This document shows positions 1 to 8,573 of a DNA stretch of 64,000 bases, in pieces. Positions within the stretch are counted from its first letter, which is position 1. Each line of letters opens with the position of its first letter. The notes under the pieces are model-generated. The model did not search any database. It was not told the origin of the DNA and saw only the letters and a list, made by a program, of their open reading frames with translations. This DNA comes from Alphaproteobacteria bacterium (GTDB lineage: Bacteria > Myxococcota_A > UBA796 > GCA-2862545), in NCBI GenBank assembly GCA_020632875.1, contig JACKET010000010.1:196637-260636 (forward strand), given 5' to 3'. The translations under genes and the position numbers were made by a program.

Positions 1-1502
1 TGGTTCGGGTTCGCGAGGACGGGGCAGTTGTCGCACGCGTCGCCCACGCCATCGCCGTCACCGTCCTCCTGGCCCGGATTCACGACGAGCGGGCAGTTGT
101 CCTCGCAGTCGGCCAGGCCGTCGAGGTCCTGGTCGGGCGCGCTCGCGTCACAGGTGTCGCACGCGTCGCCGAGCCCGTCTCCGTCGGCGTCGCCCTGGAG
201 GGGGTTCGGGTCGTTCGGGCAGTTGTCGCAGGCGTTCCCGAGCCCGTCGCCGTCGCTGTCGGCCTGCCCGGGATTCGCGGTGCCCACGCAGTTGTCGCAC
301 GCGTCGTAGACCCCGTCGGAGTCGGTGTCGACCTGGGTGGACGAGAAGTCGTTCGGGCAGTTGTCGCACGCGTCGGGGAACGGATCGCCATCCGCATTCT
401 GCCCGTCGGGACCGAGCGGACAGACGTCGTCGGAGTCGCAGACCCCGTCGCTGTCGTCGTCCGACGGAGGGGGGTCTGCGGGGCACACGTCGCACGCGTC
501 GCCGATCCCGTCGCCGTCGCCGTCCGACTGGCCGGCGTTCGGCAGGGCCGGGCAGTTGTCGCAGGCATCCCCGCGGCCGTCGCCGTCGGTGTCGACGCCG
601 GAGTCCGCCACGTTCGGGCACGGGTCGCACGCGTCGCCGATCCCGTCGCCGTCGGAATCGGCCTGGCTCGCGTTGGCGAGGGTCGGACAGTTGTCGCAGG
701 CGCCGGTGAGGCCATCGCCGTCGGCATCGGGCGGGTTGGAGGGGTCGGTGTCGCACCCGTCTTCGAACGCCAGCAGGCCATCGGCGTCGCGGTCGGAATC
801 GGCGGCGAACGACCACTGCTCGACGCGGTGCTCGTTGCGGCCACTGGCGGGGCCCGTCGAGGCGGTGAAGCCCACCCAGAACGAGTCGCCGACGTGCCCC
901 TGCAGGTCGACCTGGCGCACCATCGCGGGACTACCCGGCTGGGTGGGATTGGTCGCGTGGAAGACCCGGAGCGTCTGGGTGCTCTGGACGTAGTCGACCC
1001 ACAGGAAGTGATCCTGGCCGCCCGCGAGGTTGGGGCCGACCGGGTACTCCTGCACCGTGTTGGGGTTGCCGTCGAACCCGATGCCGAGGTGGTTGCCGTT
1101 CGGGTCTTCGCTCCCCGAGTCCCACGTGTCGATCTCGACGAACAGGCTCGGCTCGATCCCGTCGTAGCCGAGCGGGGTGCCCTGGACGGGGTTCCCCTGC
1201 CCCACCGCGTTCGCGCCCTGCGGGTCGGACTGCACGATGAACGCCATCCCCCGCGCCCCGCCCGAGTCGGGCCCGATCCAGAACCGGAACGCGGTGCGGA
1301 ACGCCTTGTCGGAGCCCCAGTCGACCGGGGTCACGACGAAGGCGGCGCCATCCTGGTAGGGCTGGAAATCGGTGAGCTGCAGGTTGCAGCCCTGGAGGCG
1401 GGCATCGCCGTTGGTCTCGATCTGGCCGTTCCCGACCCCACAGAAATCCTGGAAGTCGAGATCGGTCGGCGCAGACCACGCGAGGGAGAGCAACAGGAGC
1501 AT
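1..1502 (-). CDS. Secreted L-type lectin with TSP3 calcium-binding repeats (C-terminus cut by window edge)
   Basis: The frame read leftwards from ATG at 1502 stays open to the window edge, so the C-terminus is missing. The N-terminus (MLLLLSLAWSAPTDLDF) looks like a short signal peptide. Residues about 17-235 resemble a legume/L-type lectin domain, with motifs such as FRFWIGPDSGGARGMAF and SLFVEIDTWDSG. From about residue 255 on, an Asp-rich 22-residue unit (DSDGDGIGDACDNCP type) repeats about eleven times, which is the thrombospondin type 3 pattern that binds calcium. It is probably a surface or secreted glycan-binding protein. It starts 34 bases after the kinase stop and may share its transcript. 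The ligand is unknown. Confidence 0.8.
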   Translation of the reverse strand, partial: MLLLLSLAWSAPTDLDFQDFCGVGNGQIETNGDARLQGCNLQLTDFQPYQDGAAFVVTPVDWGSDKAFRTAFRFWIGPDSGGARGMAFIVQSDPQGANAVGQGNPVQGTPLGYDGIEPSLFVEIDTWDSGSEDPNGNHLGIGFDGNPNTVQEYPVGPNLAGGQDHFLWVDYVQSTQTLRVFHATNPTQPGSPAMVRQVDLQGHVGDSFWVGFTASTGPASGRNEHRVEQWSFAADSDRDADGLLAFEDGCDTDPSNPPDADGDGLTGACDNCPTLANASQADSDGDGIGDACDPCPNVADSGVDTDGDGRGDACDNCPALPNAGQSDGDGDGIGDACDVCPADPPPSDDDSDGVCDSDDVCPLGPDGQNADGDPFPDACDNCPNDFSSTQVDTDSDGVYDACDNCVGTANPGQADSDGDGLGNACDNCPNDPNPLQGDADGDGLGDACDTCDASAPDQDLDGLADCEDNCPLVVNPGQEDGDGDGVGDACDNCPVLANPN

Positions 1503-1536
1503 GCGGCCATTCTGGCACAGCGCCGCGGGCGTTGCG

Positions 1537-3183
1537 CTACTTCGAGAACGATGCGTGCCAGCCCGATGCCCCGTCGGCGACGGACCACTTGTAGCTGTTC
1601 GGGTGCCGCGCCCCGACGCGGATGGTCTTCTTCACGCGATCGACCCCGAGCACCATCTCGACGGTGTGCGTGCCCTCGGACAACGAGTGACCGAGGATCG
1701 GCGTCGGACCGAGATCCGTGCCGTCGACCAGGACCCGGGCGCCCCACGGCACGCTGCGGAACGCCACGGGGACGCTGTCGGCCGCGACGACGGGCTGCGG
1801 CGTGGGCTCCGGCGCCGGCCGCGGGGTGGGTGCGACGGGCTTCGGCGCCGTGGGGACGGGCTTCGGCGGTGGCGCAGGCGCGGGAGCCGGCGCGGGCTCG
1901 GGCGCCACGTCGGGCGCTTCGGGGTCCTCGGCATCCGGCTCGCCCCCGGCGTCGGGATCGCCGGCATCCGGGTCGCCCTCGGCATCCGGGTCGTCGGCGT
2001 CGGGCTCGCCGGCGTCTGGATCCGCCACGGCGTCGTCGGGCTCGACCGGAGCGGGCGCGGTGATGGGCGCGGGCTCGACGGGCTGGAGCACGACGCGCTG
2101 GGGAGGCGGGTTCGTCGCGAGGAACACGAAGAGCAGGACCGCCGCGAACAGGCCCAGGCTCACGGCGACCAGCACGCCGACCGCCGAGAAGCCCATCAGG
2201 CCGGTGCCGAGGAGCAGCGTGCGGCTGACCGACCCCGTGTTCCCGCCGAGATCGCCGGCCGCCGAGCGGAACAGGGTCTCGGAGAGCTGGTGCCCGGCGA
2301 GCTTGTCGGCGACGACCTCTTTCTCGGGCACCTGTTTCTCGGCCCAGTCGCGGAGCCAGGGCTCGGGCAGGGTCTGACGCATGCGGCGGCACGCCCGCTC
2401 GACCTCGCGCGCGGAGGGCCGCTCCTCTTCGTCGATCCGCCGCATCTTCGAGGCGAGCAGGAGCGCCTGCTCGAGGCCTTCGTCGCCCCGCGCGAGCTCG
2501 CGGGCCCGGTCGTCGAGGTCGTGGCCCCGGCTGTCGGCGGGCGCCTCGCCGGTGAGCATGACCCACAGCGAGACCCCGAGGCTGTAGACGTCACCGGCGG
2601 GCCCCTCGACGCCCTGGAGTCGCTCGGGCGCCATGTAGCCCGGCGTTCCGGAGATGCTGCGGGTGGTCTCGGACTCGCGGCCCGTGAACCGGGCCCGCGC
2701 CACGCCGAAGTCGAGCAGGCGGACCTCGCCGGTCGGCGTGATCTGGATGTTCGCGGGCTTCACGTCGCGGTGCAACAGCTCGAGCGGCCCGCCATCGGGA
2801 CCGGGGAAGGTGTAGGCCTTGTCGAGCACCCGCGCGATCTCGCCGACGACCTCGACCGCCACGCCGGTCTGGAACGGGCCGAGCTGCTCGAGCAGCGCAC
2901 CCGCCGACTGGCCGTCGACGAAGTCCATCACGACGGCCCACTTGCCCGACAGCCGGGTGGGCGGGTCGACCGACACGATCGCACGATCGCGGATCAACGC
3001 CAGGATCCGCGCCTCGTCGCGGAACCGCGAGAGCAGGTCGGGATCGGGGTCGTTGTCGTGCAGCACCTTGACTGCCACGTCTTTCGTGAACCCCGAGCCG
3101 GACTCCAGGCGAGCCCGGTACACCTTCCCGAACCCGCCCGTGCCGACGACACCGAGGATGGTGTAGGTCCGGGACTCCGCCAT
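1537..3183 (-). CDS. Transmembrane Ser/Thr protein kinase with extracytoplasmic PEGA-like domain
   Basis: 548 residues from ATG at 3183. The kinase domain is complete: glycine loop GTGGFG at 14-19, Lys39 in VAVKVL, catalytic HRDVKPAN around 138-145, DFG at 158-160 and APE near 185. One hydrophobic helix spans about 323-357. A Pro/Ala/Asp-rich linker follows to about 455. The C-terminal 70-80 residues (VPWGARVLVDGTDLGPTPI) look like a PEGA domain, common outside the membrane in such kinases. It probably phosphorylates cytoplasmic targets in response to an envelope signal. It lies just upstream of the lectin gene and diverges from dnaX with a 33-base gap. A TATCAT hexamer ends 6 bases before the ATG, suggesting a leaderless message. 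Confidence 0.9.
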   Translation of the reverse strand: MAESRTYTILGVVGTGGFGKVYRARLESGSGFTKDVAVKVLHDNDPDPDLLSRFRDEARILALIRDRAIVSVDPPTRLSGKWAVVMDFVDGQSAGALLEQLGPFQTGVAVEVVGEIARVLDKAYTFPGPDGGPLELLHRDVKPANIQITPTGEVRLLDFGVARARFTGRESETTRSISGTPGYMAPERLQGVEGPAGDVYSLGVSLWVMLTGEAPADSRGHDLDDRARELARGDEGLEQALLLASKMRRIDEEERPSAREVERACRRMRQTLPEPWLRDWAEKQVPEKEVVADKLAGHQLSETLFRSAAGDLGGNTGSVSRTLLLGTGLMGFSAVGVLVAVSLGLFAAVLLFVFLATNPPPQRVVLQPVEPAPITAPAPVEPDDAVADPDAGEPDADDPDAEGDPDAGDPDAGGEPDAEDPEAPDVAPEPAPAPAPAPPPKPVPTAPKPVAPTPRPAPEPTPQPVVAADSVPVAFRSVPWGARVLVDGTDLGPTPILGHSLSEGTHTVEMVLGVDRVKKTIRVGARHPNSYKWSVADGASGWHASFSK

Positions 3184-3189
3184 GCCGGC

Positions 3190-3195
3190 ATGATA
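3190..3195 (-). promoter_or_regulatory. Candidate -10 element for a leaderless kinase transcript
   Basis: On the minus strand this reads TATCAT, followed by six bases and the kinase ATG. No Shine-Dalgarno sequence fits between them. The same bases on the plus strand lie 22-27 bases before the dnaX TTG, so one short AT-containing spot may serve both directions. This is inferred from sequence only. Confidence 0.4.
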
Positions 3196-3216
3196 CCAGT
3201 GCGACCGGAGCCGCCC

Positions 3217-5150
3217 TTGTCCTACCTCGCCATCGCTCGAAAGTACCGCCCGGCGACGTTCGACGAGATCGTGGGGCAGGCCCACGTGACGCGCACGTTG
3301 CGCAACGCGCTCGCCAACCACCGCATCCACCACGCGTACCTGTTCTGCGGCGCGCGGGGGGTCGGCAAGACCACCGCGGCGCGCGCCTTCGCGAAGTCCC
3401 TCAACTGCGTGAACGGCCCCACGCCCGACCCCTGCGGCGAGTGCGTGTCGTGCCGCGAGATCGCGTCCGGCACGAGCCCCGACCTCATCGAGATCGACGG
3501 CGCCTCGAACAACTCCGTCGACGACGTGCGCGACCTGCGCGACAACGTCGGGTACCTGCCCACCCGCGGCAAGTACAAGATCTACCTCGTCGACGAGGTC
3601 CACATGCTGTCGAAGGCGGCGTTCAACGCGCTGCTCAAGACGCTCGAAGAGCCCCCGGCCCACATCGTGTTCCTCTTCGCGACCACCGAGCCCGCGAAGA
3701 TCCCCGACACCATCCTGTCGCGGGTGCAGCGCTTCGACTTCAAGCGCATCCCCATCGCGGCCGTCGTGCAGCGGCTGCAGAGCATCGCCGCCTCCGAGGG
3801 CGCGTCGGTGTCCGAGGCGTCCCTGCGCCTCATCGCCCGGGCCGGCGAGGGCTCGATGCGCGACGCCCAGTCGCTGCTCGACAAGGTCATCAGCTTCGCC
3901 GGGGCCGGCGCGGTCTCCGACTCCGAGGTCACCGAGATCCTGGGCCTCATCGACCGCACGCTGCTGCACCGCACCCTCGAGGGGCTCGTGAAGGGCGACG
4001 CGGCGGCGGTGCTCGAGGTGGTCGACACGGTCTACGGCTACGGCTTCGAGCTCGCGCAGTTCTCCGAAGAGCTGATGGAGGTCGTGCGCAACGCGACGTT
4101 CCTCAGGCTCTCCGAGGCCGCGCGCAAGTACGTCGACATCCCCGACGACGAGGTCGCCCAGCTCGCGAAGATCGTCGAGGGTGTCGAAGCCGAGCAGCTG
4201 CAGCGGCTGTTCTCGGCGCTGATCGACGTGCACGACCAGGTCAGCCGGGCCGCACGCCCGCGCCTCGTGCTCGAGATGGCGGTCGCCCGCCTCGCCACCC
4301 CGCGTCCGGTGGTGCCGGTCGGTGCGCTGGTCCAGCGGCTCGAAGACCTCGAGCGGAGGGCCCGCCACGCAAAAAAAGCCCAGGGGGCCGGCCCGATCGG
4401 GCGGCGGCCCCGGACCTGAACGCCGGCCGCCCCCGGCCGCAGCACGATCAGCGTCCCGCTCCGGTCCCCGCCGAGGTCCGCGCACCCGCGCCGCCGCGAC
4501 GAGAGCCCCCGGCCCCTCGGCCGCCGTCCCCGCCGCGCTCGCGCGCACCCGACATGCCACCCGCTCCGCCGATGATGCGCGAGCCCGACATGCCGCCCGC
4601 TCCGCCGGTCCGGTCTCGCGAGCCCGAAATGCCGCCCGCCCCGCCGGTCCGGTCCCGCGAGCCCGACATGCCGCCCGCCCCGCCGATGATGCGCGAGCCT
4701 GTTCCGGTCCGGTCCCGCGAGCCCGAAATGCCGCCGTCCCCGCCGATGCGCGAGCCCGAACGGTCCGCCCCGCCGGGTCCCCCGCGAAGGCGCGACCCGT
4801 GGGAGAGCCTCGCCAACGAGCTCCGCAAGCTCGGCGGCCCCGCCGCGACCCTCGCAGAGGGCCGGGTGAAGCTCGATCGCGGCACGCTCCTCATCTCGCT
4901 GCCCGGCGGCCGCAAGCTCGCCGAGGGCCGACGCGCCGCGAAGCACAATCCGGCGGTTGAGGAAGCCGTCCACCGGTATTACTCCGAGACCACCACCCTC
5001 GAGGTCATCGCCCTGCCCGACACCGGGTCGGACCGCGATCGACAGGATGCCCTGGAGCGCCAGGTGCTCGCCGACCCCGACATCCAGCGCATCGTGCGTG
5101 CGCTCGATGCCCAGCTGAACCGGGTCGTTCCCCTCACCGACGGAGACTGA
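3217..5150 (+). CDS. dnaX: DNA polymerase III clamp-loader subunits tau/gamma, with programmed -1 frameshift
   Basis: The start chosen is TTG at 3217, preceded by GGAG with a 6-base spacer. It gives MSYLAIARKYRP, matching the usual MSY start of DnaX; ATG at 3190 is a weaker alternative. Walker A GARGVGKTT lies at residues 45-53, zinc-site Cys at 64, 73, 76 and 79, and Walker B LVDEVH near 124-129. The zero frame stops at 4419 (about 400 residues, gamma-like). The C-terminal tau part (Pro-rich repeats with REPDMPPAPP, then the domain starting WESLANELRKL) is in the -1 frame and ends at 5150. A single -1 slip at 4371-4377 joins them into about 644 residues, close to E. coli tau (643). It is followed by ybaB after 2 bases. 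A sequencing indel in the A7 run is the main alternative. Confidence 0.93.
4355..4411 (+). promoter_or_regulatory. Programmed -1 ribosomal frameshift signal in dnaX
   Basis: Three elements sit in the canonical order. A Shine-Dalgarno-like GGAGGG is at 4355-4360, ten bases before the slip site. The slip site is A AAA AAA at 4371-4377, in register with the zero frame (GCA AAA AAA GCC), so two Lys codons can re-pair after a -1 shift. A GC-rich stem with arms GGGGCC (4384-4389) and GGCCCC (4406-4411) starts six bases downstream and contains an inner CCC-GATC-GGG hairpin. The zero-frame stop is at 4417-4419. This matches the element order and spacing of the E. coli dnaX signal. Confidence 0.85.
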
Positions 5151-5152
5151 CG

Positions 5153-5473
5153 ATGGACCAGTTCGACTTTGGCAACTTCGGGGCGCTGCTCGGCGGCTTC
5201 CAGCAGAAGATGGCCGACATGCAGGCGAAGCAGAAGGCGCTCCGCGTCACGGGCACCGCCGGCGGCGGCCTCGTCACGGTCGTGGCGACGGGCGACTTCG
5301 AGATCGAGAGCGTGTCGATCTCCGAAGAGGCCTACCAGGATCGCGAGCTGCTCGAAGACCTCGTCCGCGCGGCCACCTCCGAGGCGCTGCGCCAGGTGCG
5401 CGAGTCGATGAAGGCCGGCATGCAGGAGATGACGGGCGGCCTCCCGATCCCGCCGGGCCTGCTCGGCTTCTGA
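5153..5473 (+). CDS. ybaB: YbaB/EbfC-family nucleoid-associated protein
   Basis: 106 residues from ATG at 5153, two bases after the dnaX stop. The family is a small dimeric DNA-binding protein almost always encoded between dnaX and recR. The sequence shows the expected helix-strand-helix pattern: a helical N-terminus rich in Gln/Lys/Met (FQQKMADMQAKQKALRV), a Gly-rich beta segment (GTAGGGLVTVVATGDFEIESV) and a C-terminal helix ending in a Gly/Pro tail. The length is typical. Gene order and spacing indicate co-transcription with dnaX and recR. Confidence 0.93.
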   Translation: MDQFDFGNFGALLGGFQQKMADMQAKQKALRVTGTAGGGLVTVVATGDFEIESVSISEEAYQDRELLEDLVRAATSEALRQVRESMKAGMQEMTGGLPIPPGLLGF

Positions 5474-5478
5474 TCGCC

Positions 5479-6072
5479 GTGCCCACGGCCGACCCCATCG
5501 CGCGCGCGGTCCAGCAGCTCAAGCGCCTCCCTGGCATCGGGGAGAAGACCGCCACGCGCCTCGTGTACTGGATGCTGAACGCGCCGAGCGGCACGCCCAG
5601 CGACATCGCGAGCGCGCTGGTGGCGCTCGAAGACGGCATCCACCCGTGCAGCCTGTGCTGCAACCTCACGGGCTCCGACCCCTGCCCGATCTGCGCCGAC
5701 CCGAAGCGCGACGCGCGGCTCGTGTGCGTCGTCGAGCACCCGCAGGACGTGCTCGCGTTCGAGCGCTCCGGCGAGTACCGCGGTCGGTACCACGTGCTGC
5801 ACGGCTCGATCGCGCCGCTCGACGGCGTGACGCCCGACCAGCTGAAGATCCGCGAGCTGCTCGCGCGCGTCGGTCCCGGCCTCGACGAGGTGATCCTCGC
5901 CACCGACCCCGACGTCGAGGGCGACGCCACGGCGCTGTACATCGGCCGGCTGCTCCAGCCGCTGGGGGTGAAGGTCACCCGCCTCGCCCACGGCATCAGC
6001 GTGGGCACCGAGATCGAGTACGCCGACGCCGTCAGCCTCGCGCGGGCCCTGCAGTACCGGAGGGAGATGTGA
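5479..6072 (+). CDS. recR: Recombination mediator protein RecR
   Basis: 197 residues from GTG at 5479, five bases after the ybaB stop. RecR works with RecO and RecF to load RecA on gapped DNA. The sequence has the helix-hairpin-helix region (LPGIGEKTATRL), a four-Cys zinc finger at residues 57, 60, 69 and 72 (CSLCCNLTGSDPCPIC), and a Toprim domain with the acidic motif ATDPDVEGDATALY. Length and Cys spacing are those of ordinary RecR. The stop overlaps the GTG of the next gene by the GTGA arrangement, so translation is probably coupled. Confidence 0.95.
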   Translation: MPTADPIARAVQQLKRLPGIGEKTATRLVYWMLNAPSGTPSDIASALVALEDGIHPCSLCCNLTGSDPCPICADPKRDARLVCVVEHPQDVLAFERSGEYRGRYHVLHGSIAPLDGVTPDQLKIRELLARVGPGLDEVILATDPDVEGDATALYIGRLLQPLGVKVTRLAHGISVGTEIEYADAVSLARALQYRREM

Positions 6073-6269
6073 TCGTGCGCCTGAACGGCAAGGAGCGCGA
6101 GCTGCCCGACGCCAGCACCGTGAAGTCCATGCTCGTCGAGCTGGGCTCCGATCGGCCTGGCGTGGCGGTCGCGATCGACGGGCGGGTCGTCCCGCGCTCG
6201 GCACATGGCGACACCACGCTGCATGCCGGCGCCGTGGTCGAGGTCATCCGGGCCGTCGGTGGCGGCTGA
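6069..6269 (+). CDS. thiS: ThiS/MoaD-like sulfur-carrier protein
   Basis: 66 residues from GTG at 6069, overlapping the recR stop by four bases. The fold is ubiquitin-like: MIVRLNGKERELPDASTV at the start, a middle IDGRVVPRS segment typical of ThiS, and a C-terminal VGGG that supplies the Gly-Gly tail on which thiocarboxylate is built. ThiS donates sulfur for the thiazole ring of thiamine. No thiG, thiF or thiE is nearby, so the partner enzymes must be elsewhere if this is ThiS. A different sulfur-carrier role cannot be excluded. Confidence 0.8.
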   Translation: MIVRLNGKERELPDASTVKSMLVELGSDRPGVAVAIDGRVVPRSAHGDTTLHAGAVVEVIRAVGGG

Positions 6270-6816
6270 TCCGCGCGAGGTGTACCGCGACCGGTGGCTG
6301 CTGGTGGTCGACAAGCCCGCCGGCCTGCCGACCCAGGCGACCCGCACCGGCGAGCCCGGCCTGTACGAGCAGCTGTGCGCGACCGAGCCGTACGTCGGGC
6401 TGCACCACCGGCTCGACCGCAACGTGTCGGGGCTCGTGCTGCTCACCCTCGACCGGTCGGTGAACGCCGCCATCGCCGAGGGCTTCCGCGCCCACACCAT
6501 CCGGCGCACGTACCGCGCGACCCTCGAAGGCGAGGTGGCCGCGGGCACGTGGTCCTGGAAGGTCGACGGCAAGCCCGCGCGCACCGAGGTCACCGTGCTG
6601 CGCCAGGCCAGCGGGCAGACCGAGGTCGAGCTGCGCCTGCACACCGGGCGCAAGCACCAGATCCGCATCCACGCCGCGATGAACGGCACGCCCGTGGCCG
6701 GCGACATGCGGTACGGCGGCGACCTCACGCAGCCCGGCCCCCGGCTCGCGCTGCACGCGTGGCGCCTCGAGCTCGTCCACCCGGTCACCGGCGAGCCCCT
6801 CGTCCTGACCGCCTGA
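6259..6816 (+). CDS. RluA-family RNA pseudouridine synthase
   Basis: 185 residues from GTG at 6259, which overlaps the end of thiS by 11 bases; upstream in-frame codons are out of character for the family. It converts uridine to pseudouridine in rRNA or tRNA. The catalytic motif HRLDRNVSGLVLL places the nucleophilic Asp at residue 53. The later motif LHTGRKHQIRIH, which contacts the RNA, is also present, as is LALHAWRLEL near the end. It is shorter than RluA/RluC/RluD and has no N-terminal S4 domain. The target base cannot be read from sequence. It is the last gene of the dnaX operon. Confidence 0.88.
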   Translation: MAADPREVYRDRWLLVVDKPAGLPTQATRTGEPGLYEQLCATEPYVGLHHRLDRNVSGLVLLTLDRSVNAAIAEGFRAHTIRRTYRATLEGEVAAGTWSWKVDGKPARTEVTVLRQASGQTEVELRLHTGRKHQIRIHAAMNGTPVAGDMRYGGDLTQPGPRLALHAWRLELVHPVTGEPLVLTA

Positions 6817-6916
6817 TTCGTCGACGCTCATCCAGAGCCGATCGACGCGGCGCGTGAAGCACGATTGAAGCTGTCGCACCCCCACTCGCGACCCAGGTTT
6901 CGGGTGGAGGTAAGAC

Positions 6917-8230
6917 ATGAACACGAAGACCCTCTTCTCTCTCGCCCTGCTCGTCCTCGCCGGCTGCACCGCCGGATCCGACCCGGCCGACGGGCCGCGG
7001 GTCGAAGGGCGCGTGACCGACCGAAACGGCGCCCAGGCGCGCTTCGCCGGCTCGGGTACCCTGGCGGCCGCGACGCGCGTGGAGGCCCATGCCGTCGGGG
7101 CGGATGGTGCCCTGTCCTTCTTCGCGGAGGCCGCCATCGACGCCGACGGCGCGTATGCCGTCGAGATCCCCGACGGCGCCGGGTTCGTCGTGGTGCAGGC
7201 CGTCGACGCGGACGGCGCGGTGCTCGGCAGCGCCGTGGTGGAGCCGTCGGACGACGCCGTTCGCACCGCCACGCCCGTCGACGTGGAGTCGAGCGTAGAG
7301 GCCCTGGTGTTCCTCGAAGGCGACGCGGATGCGGCGCACTGGACGGAGACCCGGGCCCGCATCGATGCATCCACGGCGCTGGCCGTGAAGGGCGCGGCCG
7401 ACGCGGACGCCGCCATCGCCGACCTGGCGGACGCCGTCGCCGCGAGCGCCGAAGCGCGCACCGAGTCCTGGACCCGCGCCGGGCTCGACGCCGGAGCGGT
7501 GGCGAGCGCCCGGCTCGACGCGGCCCTCGCGCTCTCCGCGGCCCTCGATGCCGGAGACGGCGCGGCATACGACGCCTTCCTCGAGGCCCTCGCCGACGCG
7601 GAGGCCGACGCGGGCGCGACGCCGACGGATCGCGTGCACACCGAGGCTGACGCGTCACTCGCGTTCCGCGCGACCCTGCGGGCCCACGGCGACACCGCGC
7701 TGCTCGATGCAGCGGCGGCGGGCTCCGCCGAGGCCGAGGCGCGCGCCTGGGCATCGGCATCCGGCGCGCTGCTCGAGGCCGCCGGTGCCACGCAGGCCGT
7801 GGTGGACGAGGCGAACGACGCGACGCTGGCACTCGAGGCCGAGCTGACGGCCTCCGCGAGCGCCTCGGCCGCCGCAGACGCCGCGGTGGCGTGGCGCGAG
7901 GAGGTCGCGGGCTCGGCGACCGTGCAGGGCTCGCTGCTCGGCGAGGCCGTCGGTGCCGACCTGGTCACCGAAGCCGCGCTGGATTCCGCCGTCGACGCGG
8001 CCGCCACCGCCGCCGCATCGCTCGACGCCGCGGTCGAGGTGACCGCCGAAGCCTCGGTCACCGGCCCGGCGTTCGACGCCGAGGCCTTCGCGACGGCCGT
8101 GGTGGACGCGATGGACGCGCACCGCGCCACGGTGGACGCCCAGGCGCAGACCCTGCTCGTGGGCGTGCCGAACGCGTCGGCGAGCGCCGCGCTGATCGTC
8201 GAAGCCCACAGCTCGTTCCGCGGGCTGTGA
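6917..8230 (+). CDS. Alanine-rich lipoprotein of unknown function
   Basis: 437 residues from ATG at 6917 with a good ribosome-binding site (GGAGG, TAAGAC spacer). The N-terminus MNTKTLFSLALLVLAGC is a classic lipoprotein signal with the lipid-accepting Cys at 17. Residues 30-110 contain beta-like segments (VEGRVTDRNGAQARF, VEIPDGAGFVVVQAV). The rest is extremely rich in Ala with regularly spaced Asp/Glu/Ser/Thr and almost no aromatic residues, as expected for long amphipathic helices or helical bundles. I do not recognise a family. It stands alone between the dnaX operon and the SRP RNA. Confidence 0.75.
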   Translation: MNTKTLFSLALLVLAGCTAGSDPADGPRVEGRVTDRNGAQARFAGSGTLAAATRVEAHAVGADGALSFFAEAAIDADGAYAVEIPDGAGFVVVQAVDADGAVLGSAVVEPSDDAVRTATPVDVESSVEALVFLEGDADAAHWTETRARIDASTALAVKGAADADAAIADLADAVAASAEARTESWTRAGLDAGAVASARLDAALALSAALDAGDGAAYDAFLEALADAEADAGATPTDRVHTEADASLAFRATLRAHGDTALLDAAAAGSAEAEARAWASASGALLEAAGATQAVVDEANDATLALEAELTASASASAAADAAVAWREEVAGSATVQGSLLGEAVGADLVTEAALDSAVDAAATAAASLDAAVEVTAEASVTGPAFDAEAFATAVVDAMDAHRATVDAQAQTLLVGVPNASASAALIVEAHSSFRGL

Positions 8231-8261
8231 CGCGATCCATCCTCGGAGGGAGAGAGCCGGG

Positions 8262-8345
8262 GTTCCCCAAGGCCCCGAGGGCACCGACTACCGTTGCTTC
8301 CTCTCGGACCTGGCGGGGTTCACGGGCCACGGTCCTCGGGCCCCG
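8262..8345 (-). ncRNA. ffs: Signal recognition particle RNA (4.5S-type, small bacterial form)
   Basis: Read on the minus strand, this stretch contains the SRP core CCAGGTCCGAGAGGAAGCAA, with a GAGA tetraloop and the asymmetric GGAAGCA internal-loop side bound by Ffh. The outer arms pair, GGCCCGAGG near the 5' end (about 8334-8342) with CCTCGGGGCC near the 3' end (8271-8280), closing a long hairpin. It is not translated in any sensible frame. It lies downstream of tadA and two tRNA-Ser genes on the same strand, a neighbourhood where ffs is found in other bacteria. The exact ends are uncertain by several bases. Confidence 0.85.
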
Positions 8346-8368
8346 ACTCTCACCCTCCGGGATGGGTA

Positions 8369-8456
8369 TGGCGGAGAGAGCGGGATTCGAACCCGCGGTG
8401 GGTTGCCCCACACACGATTTCCAGTCGTGCACCTTCGACCACTCGGTCACCTCTCC
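8369..8456 (-). tRNA. tRNA-Ser (anticodon GGA), CCA encoded
   Basis: The minus strand folds as a class II tRNA. Acceptor GGAGAGG pairs with TCTCTCC, the anticodon loop CTGGAAA carries GGA between ACGA/TCGT arms, and a long variable arm and TTCGAATC T-loop follow. Discriminator G and CCA are encoded. It reads UCC and UCU serine codons. Confidence 0.96.
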
Positions 8457-8473
8457 ATAAAGCGCGACGGGTG

Positions 8474-8560
8474 CGGAGAGAGAGGGATTCGAACCCTCGG
8501 TACGCTTACACGCACACTGGATTTCGAATCCAGCGCCTTCAACCGCTCGGCCATCTCTCC
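8474..8560 (-). tRNA. tRNA-Ser (anticodon CGA), CCA not encoded
   Basis: The minus strand gives a class II tRNA with acceptor GGAGAGA/TCTCTCC, anticodon stem CTGGA/TCCAG around TTCGAAA (anticodon CGA), a variable arm and a TTCGAATC T-loop. After discriminator G the genome reads CAC, so CCA must be added by a nucleotidyltransferase such as the one encoded at 9970-11226. It reads UCG codons. Confidence 0.96.
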
Positions 8561-8573
8561 ATGGAACCCGTCT

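Noticed and set aside
1..745. Regular 66-base periodicity that could suggest a CRISPR or satellite array
   Set aside because: The period equals 22 codons in an open frame and each unit encodes a TSP3 calcium-binding motif, so it is protein repeat structure.
4371..4419. dnaX broken by a frameshift mutation
   Set aside because: The break coincides exactly with a slippery heptamer, upstream GGAGGG and downstream stem at the spacings known to work, and the tail is a normal tau domain. Sequencing error in the A7 run remains a minor possibility.
6069..6269. A thiamine-biosynthesis cluster
   Set aside because: Only the sulfur carrier is present; no thiG, thiF, thiE or thiC motifs occur in the window.
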